6,246 nucleotides of DNA from Burkholderiales bacterium (GTDB lineage: Bacteria; Actinomycetota; Thermoleophilia; Gaiellales; Gaiellaceae): the NCBI GenBank assembly GCA_025935595.1, contig JAICUZ010000160.1, positions 1 through 6,246 of the forward strand, given 5' to 3'. The translations under genes and the position numbers were made by a program. Below are positions 1-5,039 of the stretch, piece after piece. The notes beneath the pieces were generated by a model. It saw only the letters and a program-made list of their open reading frames with translations, did no database searches and was not told the origin of the DNA. How positions within the stretch are numbered: position 1 is the stretch's first letter; every line of letters begins with the position of its first letter.

Positions 1-633
1 CTCGTAGGCGTAGATGACCGCCTGCACACGGTCCCGGACACCCAGCTTCTGCAAGACGCGGGCGACGTGTGTTTTCGCGGTCGCCTCGCTGATCACGAGC
101 TGCGCGCAGATCTCCGGATTGGAGAGGCCGCGCGTGAGCAGGTCGAACACCTCCCGCTCCCGGCGCGTCAGCTCCGCGACCGCGGCCGGCTCGGTCCTCG
201 GCGCCGCGTCGGGACGGCGTGCGAACTCTTCGACGACGGCGCGGGTCACGGCCGGTGCGAGAAGCGCCTCCCCACGCGCCACGATCCGCACCGCTGCCGC
301 GATCTCCTCGGGCGGAGCGTCTTTCAGCATGAACCCGCTCGCCCCGGCGCGTAACGAGTCGAATACGTAGCTGTCGAGGCCGAAGGTGGTGAGGATCAGC
401 ACCCGCGTCTCTGGCTGCGACGCGATGATCCGCCGCGTCGCCTCGATGCCGTCGAGCACCGGCATGCGGATGTCCATCAGAACGATGTCGGGACGCAGAT
501 CCCGCGCCGCCGCAACCGCATGCTCGCCGTTGTCCGCTTCACCGACGACGTCGAGATCGACTTCGACATCGAGGATCTTGCGCAGCCCGACGCGGACGAG
601 CGCCTGATCGTCGGCGACGAGGACGCTCGTCAT
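1..633 (-). CDS. NarL/LuxR-family response regulator, C-terminus cut by window edge
   Basis: This is the DNA-binding partner of the adjacent kinase: a cytoplasmic receiver domain followed by a LuxR-type helix-turn-helix. The 211 codons present read without a stop to the edge, and family length (about 215-220) suggests only a few residues are missing. Receiver, residues about 3-118: acidic pair D8-D9, phosphoacceptor D54 in VLMDIRMP, switch threonine T82/T83 in LILTTF, and conserved K104 in GFMLKD. After an Ala/Pro-rich linker, the output domain (about 153-211) carries LTRREREVFDLLTRGLSN and the recognition-helix region SEATAKTHVARVLQKLG. The start ATG lies inside the kinase stop (ATGA overlap) and has no Shine-Dalgarno sequence of its own, so translation is probably coupled to the kinase. 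The regulator probably acts on this locus's own promoter region (1752-1880) or on the neighbouring membrane-protein gene; that target is inferred from position only. Confidence 0.95.
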   Translation of the reverse strand, partial: MTSVLVADDQALVRVGLRKILDVEVDLDVVGEADNGEHAVAAARDLRPDIVLMDIRMPVLDGIEATRRIIASQPETRVLILTTFGLDSYVFDSLRAGASGFMLKDAPPEEIAAAVRIVARGEALLAPAVTRAVVEEFARRPDAAPRTEPAAVAELTRREREVFDLLTRGLSNPEICAQLVISEATAKTHVARVLQKLGVRDRVQAVIYAYE

Positions 634-1751
634 CGGACTGGGAGAAGCACGCGAACGGCGAAGCCGCCGCCGGGCTCGCCGCGCGCGTCGAACCGTCCGC
701 CGTAGAGCGCGACGCGCTCGCGCATCCCGACGAGGCCGTGGCCGCCGCCGGGAACGGCCGCCTCGGAGCCCGGGCCGTCGTCGAGGATCTCGAGCTCGAG
801 CGAGTCGGGCCCGTACCGGACCGCGACCGAGGCATGCGCCCGACCGGCGTGCTTGAGCGCGTTCGTGAGCGCCTCCTGCACGATCCGATACGCGGACAGC
901 TCGATCCCGACGGGAAGCTGCCGCGCCTCGCCCTCGATCCGCAAATCGACCGGGAGCCCGGCCGCGATCACCTGGTCGACGAGCGTCGGAACGTCGCCGA
1001 GGCCGGGCTGCGGTGCCAGCGGATCGGCGGCGTCGGAGCGCAGCATTCCGACGAGGCGGCGCATCTCGGTGAGCGCACCGCGCCCGATCTGCTCGATCGT
1101 TTGCAGGGTCTCGCGCGTCGACGTGGCGCCGGGATCGACGATGCGGCGCTCCGCCCCGGCCTGCACGACCATCATCGAGACGTTGTGCGCGATGGCGTCG
1201 TGCAGCTCGCGCGCGATTCGCGCCCGCTCCTCGACGACGGCTTCGCGCGCGGTCAACTCGCGCTCACGCTCGGCCAGGCCGAGCCGGCGGTCGCGGTCGC
1301 CCACCACACGACGGGCGAGCAGCATCGCGATCGCTGCGACGAGCGTGAACGTCCCGACATTCGCGTTGACGTGACCGTGCACCAGGCCGGGCAGGAGGTC
1401 GCTGACGGCAAAGAACGCGAGCCCGATCCAGAACCAGCGCGGCGTGGTCCACACCGCGAGCGCGTAGAGCGCGCAGAACCACCCGACGGCGACGAACGGC
1501 GGGCCGGCCGGATCCGTCGAGAGCGACAGCAGCTCGGCGAGCACGAGCACGGCCTGGACGCCGATGCCGACGGCAGCCGGATACGAACGGCGAACGGCGA
1601 TCGAGCCGGTTGCGATCGCCACGACCACGGCAGAGCCTGCGCGCGCGAGAAACGACGCGTCGCCTGCGAGCCACACCTCTGCCTGCGAGGCGGCGAACGT
1701 CAGCGCGGCGAGGATTTGGTCGACCCGCGCCGCTGCAAGACCCCTGCGCAT
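630..1751 (-). CDS. Membrane sensor histidine kinase, NarL/DesK (HisKA_3) type
   Basis: A sensor kinase that autophosphorylates on histidine and passes the phosphate to the regulator encoded just downstream. The 373 residues split into a hydrophobic N-terminal half with about five or six membrane segments (roughly 10-30, 37-55, 58-77, 85-102, 107-124, 132-147), a charged, probably coiled-coil linker (about 150-178), a HisKA_3 dimerisation domain with RELHDAIAHN (phosphoacceptor H184), and a HATPase_c domain. In the ATPase domain the N box is QEALTNALKHA (N297), the first glycine box is DDGPG (324-328) and the second is GHGLVGMRER (337-346). There is no large extracytoplasmic sensor domain, so the stimulus is probably sensed in or at the membrane. 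The ATG at 1751 has no well-spaced Shine-Dalgarno sequence; a -10-like TAGCGT ends six bases before it, which suggests a leaderless mRNA. The stop overlaps the regulator start by four bases. The signal is unknown. Confidence 0.95.
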   Translation of the reverse strand: MRRGLAAARVDQILAALTFAASQAEVWLAGDASFLARAGSAVVVAIATGSIAVRRSYPAAVGIGVQAVLVLAELLSLSTDPAGPPFVAVGWFCALYALAVWTTPRWFWIGLAFFAVSDLLPGLVHGHVNANVGTFTLVAAIAMLLARRVVGDRDRRLGLAERERELTAREAVVEERARIARELHDAIAHNVSMMVVQAGAERRIVDPGATSTRETLQTIEQIGRGALTEMRRLVGMLRSDAADPLAPQPGLGDVPTLVDQVIAAGLPVDLRIEGEARQLPVGIELSAYRIVQEALTNALKHAGRAHASVAVRYGPDSLELEILDDGPGSEAAVPGGGHGLVGMRERVALYGGRFDARGEPGGGFAVRVLLPVR

Positions 1752-1757
1752 GCCTTC

Positions 1758-1786
1758 ACGCTAATGCGCCGAGGCGCTGCCGTCAT
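1758..1786 (-). promoter_or_regulatory. Probable promoter of the kinase-regulator operon, leaderless type
   Basis: On the minus strand a -35-like ATGACG (1786-1781) is followed by a 17-bp spacer and a -10-like TAGCGT (1763-1758). These fit the actinobacterial TTGACR / TAGRRT consensus at five of six positions each. The -10 ends six bases before the kinase ATG, so transcription would begin at or next to the A of the start codon, giving a leaderless message. That would account for the lack of a properly spaced Shine-Dalgarno sequence. The -35 overlaps the edge of the 18-bp palindrome. No transcript data; inferred from sequence alone. Confidence 0.5.
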
Positions 1787-1802
1787 CAGCCGATCGGCTG
1801 AT
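1785..1802. promoter_or_regulatory. 18-bp perfect palindrome, candidate operator
   Basis: ATCAGCCGATCGGCTGAT is its own reverse complement with no mismatch and no spacer. It lies in the divergent region between the kinase and membrane-protein genes and overlaps the -35-like hexamer of the kinase promoter by two bases. A dimeric regulator is the natural reader. The adjacent LuxR-type response regulator is the first candidate (autoregulation), but an unlinked repressor is equally possible. Confidence 0.55.
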
Positions 1803-1815
1803 CGAAAGATCGCCC
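1792..1815. repeat. Three tandem GATCGNNN units, 8-bp period
   Basis: Three consecutive 8-bp units begin GATCG: GATCGGCT, GATCGAAA and GATCGCCC. A weaker fourth (CATCAGCC, 1784-1791) is in the same register. The array overlaps the right half of the 18-bp palindrome. The middle part, GATCGAAAGATC (1800-1811), can also form a short stem with a GAAA loop. It may be a regulator-binding array or chance, since GATCG is common in GC-rich DNA. Confidence 0.35.
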
Positions 1816-1822
1816 GACCGCC

Positions 1823-1853
1823 TGACGACATGCCGGGGCTCGCGCCCTAGCGT
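1823..1853 (+). promoter_or_regulatory. Possible promoter of the membrane-protein gene
   Basis: A plus-strand TAGCGT (1848-1853) resembles the actinobacterial -10 and would give a leader of about 20 bases holding a good ribosome-binding site. A TGACG motif (1823-1827) sits 20 bases upstream, longer than the usual 16-18, so the -35 assignment is weak. The same motifs in the same order occur on the opposite strand before the kinase gene, which raises confidence somewhat. Confidence 0.3.
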
Positions 1854-1880
1854 CGAAGGCAGTCAACGAAGGGGGCACCA

Positions 1881-2501
1881 ATGAACGCAAACACGCTCGG
1901 CCGTATCGCCCCGCTCGCGGGTGCCGCGTACGCCGTCGCCATGATCGTGGGCGACCTGGTGGTCGGCCAGTTCCCGGACTCGGATGCGTCCGTGTCGAAG
2001 CTCACGACCTACTACTCGAATCACCACGCGCACGTCGCGGCCGGCGGCATGGTCTTCTCCTGGGCGACGATCCTGCTCGCGGTCTTCGGTTGTGTGCTGT
2101 GGAGCCGCGCGCGCGCGATTCGCCCCAGCGTGGCGGCGGCGATCCTGGTCGCGACCGCGGTCGCCGTCGTCGCGGACGTGCAGGAAGCGACCTTGTTCGC
2201 GCTGGTCGGACACGCCTCCACGGCAAGCACGCTTACTCCGTCGGCGCTCCAGGCGCTGCACATCGCAGGCTCCGAGGGCAGCCTCTCCACGGGCCTCGCC
2301 ATCCTGCTGCTCGCGGTCGGCGTCGCCGAGATCGTCCCGCGCTGGCTCGCCTGGCCGGCGATCGTCCTGGGGATCGCCCAGCTCGTGCCGGGGATCGGGT
2401 TCTTCGCCTCGATGCTGTTCCTGCTCTGGGCCGCCGTGGCAGGTATCGCACTCACGGTACGCCCCCGGAGCGTCCGACAGCTCGTTCCGGCGATGGGTTA
2501 A
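1881..2501 (+). CDS. Uncharacterised six-helix integral membrane protein
   Basis: A 206-residue, strongly hydrophobic protein. Likely membrane segments are at about 9-29, 52-73, 83-103, 128-150, 154-172 and 173-193. Between the first two lies a polar stretch, FPDSDASVSKLTTYYSNHHA, rich in acidic, aromatic and histidine residues. It is the only obvious site for ligand or metal contact, though no known catalytic motif is visible. The size and six-helix layout loosely recall DUF4386-type membrane proteins of actinobacteria, but I cannot assign the family. The start is well supported by GAAGGGGG (1868-1875) five bases before the ATG. It is transcribed divergently from the two-component operon through a shared 129-base control region, so it may be the regulated target; that is inference. 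Its stop shares TTAA with the scpB stop on the other strand. Confidence 0.85.
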   Translation: MNANTLGRIAPLAGAAYAVAMIVGDLVVGQFPDSDASVSKLTTYYSNHHAHVAAGGMVFSWATILLAVFGCVLWSRARAIRPSVAAAILVATAVAVVADVQEATLFALVGHASTASTLTPSALQALHIAGSEGSLSTGLAILLLAVGVAEIVPRWLAWPAIVLGIAQLVPGIGFFASMLFLLWAAVAGIALTVRPRSVRQLVPAMG

Positions 2502-3103
2502 GCCGGGCGCTTCTCCGCGACGGCCTCGAGCCGGCCGCGGATCTCGTCCACGTCGGCGCCGAGGTCATCGACGCGCGGCAGTGCGGCGAGCGACTCGAGC
2601 CCGAAGATGCGCTCGAAGAGCGGGGTCGTCCGGTAACGGATGGCCCCGAACTCGTTGTCGCGGCCGCCTTCGGCGACGAGGCCGCGTTCGACGAGCCCGG
2701 CGACGACGCCGTCGACGTTGACGCCGCGGATGCGCGTGATCTCGGGACGCGAGACGGGCCCGAGGTAGGCGACGATCGCGAGTGTCTCGAGCGCGGCCTG
2801 CGACAGCCCACGCTCGGCAGGCTTCTCGAACAGCCGCGCGCACGCCTCGGACGCCGTCTTCGACGCGCGGAACGCCCACCCGCCGGCGACGTGCTCGAGC
2901 ACGATGCCGCTCCGCTCCTCCGAGAACCGCTGCTCGAGGATCGAGAGCGACTCCTCGACCTGGGACGGATCCGTCTCGGCAGCCGCGGCGAGGTCGTCGA
3001 CCGAGAGCGGCTGGGAGGCGACCACGAGCAGCGCCTCGAGCGTCCGTGCGAGCTCGAGCGCGGGCGTGGCGTCGGTGGTGATCAGGCGGAGACCGTGTTC
3101 CAA
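2498..3103 (-). CDS. scpB: Segregation and condensation protein B (ScpB)
   Basis: The winged-helix subunit that binds the kleisin ScpA as a dimer and, with SMC, forms the bacterial condensin that compacts and helps segregate the chromosome. With the start used here the protein is 201 residues, normal for the family. The first winged-helix region is about 15-95. The second has the family's typical GLSQAALETLAIVAYLGPVS (99-118), followed by RPEITRIRGVNVDGVVAGLV and ERGLVAEGGR. A C-terminal YRTTPLFERIFGLESLAALP (157-176) is also typical. The TTG start at 3103 was chosen because AAAGGAG lies six bases upstream; a GTG at 3295 would add an Arg/Pro-rich stretch encoded within scpA and unlike ScpB. 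The gene overlaps the end of scpA by 22 bases, so translation is probably coupled. It converges on the membrane-protein gene with no terminator between them. Confidence 0.95.
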   Translation of the reverse strand: MEHGLRLITTDATPALELARTLEALLVVASQPLSVDDLAAAAETDPSQVEESLSILEQRFSEERSGIVLEHVAGGWAFRASKTASEACARLFEKPAERGLSQAALETLAIVAYLGPVSRPEITRIRGVNVDGVVAGLVERGLVAEGGRDNEFGAIRYRTTPLFERIFGLESLAALPRVDDLGADVDEIRGRLEAVAEKRPA

Positions 3104-3840
3104 GAGAGGCTCCTTTCGGCGTCGGCGCGGGAAATCCTTATCGGAGCGAACGGCGCGGCCTGCGCGATCGCGATCTCGTTCTGCTTGCGCAGCTCGAGGA
3201 GCGCCAGGAACGCGACCGCGACCTCGACACGCGAGAGCCCGGTCACCTCCTGGTCGAAGTCGAAGCGGCTGCGGCGGCGCAGCAGCGACCGCCACCGGTC
3301 GAGGAACTGCGAGACCGGCGGGAAGCGCAGCGCCATGTGCGCGACCGACGGTTCCGGCGGCTCGACCGCGAGGGCGCGCAACGCCGCCGCGAGCTGCTCG
3401 GGTGCCTGGGGCGCGAGCTTGCGCTCGGCGACCGGTGCGAGTGGCGCCGGCCCGAGGCGGAAATGCAGGTCGCGGCGCTCGTCGAGGCGCTGGCGCAGGA
3501 ACTGCGCCGCCTCCTTCGCGCGGCGGTACTCGGCGAGCCGCCGCGCGAGCTCCTCGGCCGCCTCCTCGGGCTCGAGCTCGGAGAGCTCGGCGTCCTCCTC
3601 CGGGAACATCGCGCGCGCCTTCAGCTCGAGCAGCGCGCTGATCAGGATCAGGAACTCGCCGCAGGCGTCGAGGTCGAGCTCACCCTTCTCGGCAAGGCGC
3701 TCGACGAACGTGACGATGATCGCGGCGAGGTCGATCTCGCGGAGCGGCAGCTCCTCGCGGAGGACGAGCGAGAGCAATAGGTCGAACGGCCCCTCGAACG
3801 CGTCCAGGTCCAGCTCGAGCTCGCGCACGGCGACGGGCAT
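3082..3840 (-). CDS. scpA: Segregation and condensation protein A (ScpA, kleisin)
   Basis: The kleisin subunit that bridges the SMC heads and recruits ScpB in the bacterial condensin. The 252-residue length is typical. The N-terminal SMC-neck-binding region has the family hallmark AFEGPFDLLLSLVLREELPL (14-33) followed by REIDLAAI. The middle (about 80-165) is acidic then Pro/Ala-rich, as expected for the ScpB-binding linker. The C-terminal winged helix (about 170-236) includes SRVEVAVAFLALLELRKQNE and binds the SMC cap. The ATG at 3840 lies 19 bases after the lgt stop and has no clear Shine-Dalgarno sequence; no alternative start is available in the gap, and the GTG at codon 5 is no better, so expression probably relies on coupling to lgt. 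The coding end carries the ribosome-binding site for scpB. Confidence 0.95.
   Translation of the reverse strand: MPVAVRELELDLDAFEGPFDLLLSLVLREELPLREIDLAAIIVTFVERLAEKGELDLDACGEFLILISALLELKARAMFPEEDAELSELEPEEAAEELARRLAEYRRAKEAAQFLRQRLDERRDLHFRLGPAPLAPVAERKLAPQAPEQLAAALRALAVEPPEPSVAHMALRFPPVSQFLDRWRSLLRRRSRFDFDQEVTGLSRVEVAVAFLALLELRKQNEIAIAQAAPFAPIRISRADAERSLSWNTVSA
3110..3116 (-). promoter_or_regulatory. Ribosome-binding site that fixes the scpB TTG start
   Basis: AAAGGAG on the minus strand, inside the last codons of scpA, is followed by a six-base spacer (CCTCTC) and TTG. This is the strongest Shine-Dalgarno match in the minus-strand operon, and it decides between the TTG at 3103 and the longer GTG frame at 3295. 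Confidence 0.8.
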
Positions 3841-3859
3841 CGCCGGGAGGGTACTCGCG

Positions 3860-4729
3860 CTACCGGACGCGGCCCTTGGGGATCGCCATCGAGTGCGCCG
3901 GCTTGGGCGGCTCGCGGCGCTTCGGCTCCTGGGGACGCCGCGGGCGCCGCTCGTGCACCAGGAAGTAGCCGACGGCCGCGACGAACACGACGATGCTCAC
4001 CCAGGCGTTCAGGCGCAGGCCGGCGATGTGGTGCGCCGGGTCGATCCGCAGCAGCTCCTCGAAGAAGCGGCCGAAGCAGTACCAGGCGACGTAGAGCGCG
4101 AAGAGGTTCGGTGGGTTCGTCTTGAACCGCCGCCCGACCCAGAGCAGGAGGAGCACGCCGACCACGTCCCAGACGAGCTCGTAGAGGAACGTCGGGTGGA
4201 AGGTCGAGTACGCGAGGTACTTCGGGTCGGCGGGCAGGTGCGCAGGGTCGATCTTCAGCCCCCACGGCAGCGTCGTCGGCTTGCCGTAGAGCTCCTGGTT
4301 CCACCAGTTGCCGACGCGGCCGATCCCCTGCGCGAGGAGCAGACCGGGTGCCACCGCGTCCATGAAGAGCGGGATGCTCGCCCCTGCGCGGCGGACGATC
4401 ACCGCCCCGACGAGCGTGCCGAGGAGGATGCCGCCCCACACACCGAGGCCGCCCTTCCACACCTCGAAGATCCCCTGCCACTTCGGCGTCGGCACTTCGT
4501 TCCACGACGTGACGTCGTGATAGGCGCGCGCGCCGATGACCCCGAACGCGACGCCCCACACCGCGACGCGCGTGACCAGGTCCCAGTCGCCGCCCCTCGC
4601 AACCCAGCGGCGACCGGTCAGCCCGATACACGCGAGGATCGCGACGAGCAACGTGAGCCCGTACATGTGCAGCTGCACCGGGCCGAGATCGACGACGCCG
4701 GTGTGCGGCGAAGGGAGATAGCCGAGCAC
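3860..4729 (-). CDS. lgt: Prolipoprotein diacylglyceryl transferase (Lgt)
   Basis: A membrane enzyme that transfers diacylglycerol from phosphatidylglycerol to the lipobox cysteine of prolipoproteins, the first step of lipoprotein maturation. The 289 residues contain an N-terminal YLPSP motif, HMYGL (21-25), WKGGLGVWGGI (91-101), the Lgt signature GIGRVGNWWNQELYGKP (135-151), and HPTFLYE (178-184). R138, N141, E146 and G149 correspond to E. coli R143, N146, E151 and G154, and R228 in LLRIDPA to R239, so the active-site residues appear intact. Several membrane segments are visible. The tail after about 258 is Arg/Pro-rich, basic and cytoplasmic-looking, a common actinobacterial extension. The GTG at 4729 gives the expected N-terminus but has no Shine-Dalgarno sequence; a palindrome occupies that place. 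It lies between a 66-residue ORF and scpA, all in one direction. Confidence 0.96.
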   Translation of the reverse strand: MLGYLPSPHTGVVDLGPVQLHMYGLTLLVAILACIGLTGRRWVARGGDWDLVTRVAVWGVAFGVIGARAYHDVTSWNEVPTPKWQGIFEVWKGGLGVWGGILLGTLVGAVIVRRAGASIPLFMDAVAPGLLLAQGIGRVGNWWNQELYGKPTTLPWGLKIDPAHLPADPKYLAYSTFHPTFLYELVWDVVGVLLLLWVGRRFKTNPPNLFALYVAWYCFGRFFEELLRIDPAHHIAGLRLNAWVSIVVFVAAVGYFLVHERRPRRPQEPKRREPPKPAHSMAIPKGRVR

Positions 4730-4745
4730 GGGCAGATTCTGCCCG
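4729..4745. promoter_or_regulatory. 17-base palindrome covering the lgt start region
   Basis: CGGGCAGATTCTGCCCG has perfect 8-base arms around one central base. It sits immediately upstream of the lgt GTG and includes its first base, where a Shine-Dalgarno sequence would be expected. It could be a protein-binding operator or, in mRNA, a hairpin affecting lgt translation. A second, shorter palindrome, CCGGCGCCGG (4756-4765), lies in the same 42-base spacer but is the kind expected by chance in GC-rich DNA. Confidence 0.4.
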
Positions 4746-4771
4746 CAGGCGTCGGCCGGCGCCGGATCGGC

Positions 4772-4972
4772 TTACAGCAGGATCTGGGCCGCGAGCTCCG
4801 GCGCGCACCCGCGCCGGATCAGGTTGATCGCAGCATGGAGATCGACGTCGGTGCGCATCGCGAGCTCGTTGGCCATGTCCTCGGGGAACCCGGCCCGCTC
4901 CAGCTCTTGTGCCCGCCACCGTTCGACGATCTCTTGCTCGGTCTCCTGGAAGGTGGTGTCCGCAGTAGGCAT
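4772..4972 (-). CDS. Small conserved-looking protein of unknown function, upstream of lgt
   Basis: A 66-residue soluble protein with no membrane segment or signal peptide. It reads as two or three short amphipathic helices: an acidic start (TTFQETEQEIVERWRAQELE), then AGFPEDMANELAMRTDVDLH, then AAINLIRRGCAPELAAQILL, which ends the protein. One cysteine (C56) is present. The ATG at 4972 has GAGGA eight bases upstream, and the codon pattern matches its neighbours, so it looks real. I recall similar short 'DVDLHxAxxLxxxGC...ILL' proteins in actinobacterial genomes, but their function is not known to me. It is 42 bases upstream of lgt in the same direction and probably leads the lgt-scpA-scpB transcript. 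Confidence 0.75.
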   Translation of the reverse strand: MPTADTTFQETEQEIVERWRAQELERAGFPEDMANELAMRTDVDLHAAINLIRRGCAPELAAQILL

Positions 4973-5039
4973 TCGATGTGTCCTCGATCGTTGATCTTCT
5001 CAGTAGTCTTATTCGGTACAACGCGCAAGCTGGTTCTCC
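4973..5039 (-). other. Relatively AT-rich spacer, probable start of the lgt-scpAB transcript
   Basis: This 67-base gap is clearly richer in A and T than the rest of the window and lies between the polysaccharide gene and the 66-residue ORF. It is the likeliest place for the promoter of the small ORF and lgt operon. A TTGCGC, 17 bases, TACTGA arrangement on the minus strand is the best I can see and is weak. A 5-bp stem (TCCCT/AGGGA, 5037-5052) overlaps the upstream stop codon but lacks a T tract, so I do not call it a terminator. Confidence 0.3.

Noticed and set aside
738..1850. A 370-codon plus-strand open frame opposite the histidine kinase
   Set aside because: The opposite strand encodes a complete kinase with all motifs; this frame gives charge-rich non-protein-like sequence.
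3104..3295. N-terminal extension of scpB from a GTG at 3295
   Set aside because: The extra residues lie inside scpA, are Arg/Pro-rich and unlike ScpB, while TTG at 3103 has an excellent ribosome-binding site.
4756..4765. CCGGCGCCGG palindrome after the small ORF stop
   Set aside because: Short all-GC palindromes are frequent by chance at this base composition; mentioned only as context for the longer one beside it.
3648..5021. A 457-codon minus-strand open frame across lgt
   Set aside because: It is out of frame with lgt, scpA and the small ORF and is extremely Arg-rich, so it is a shadow frame.
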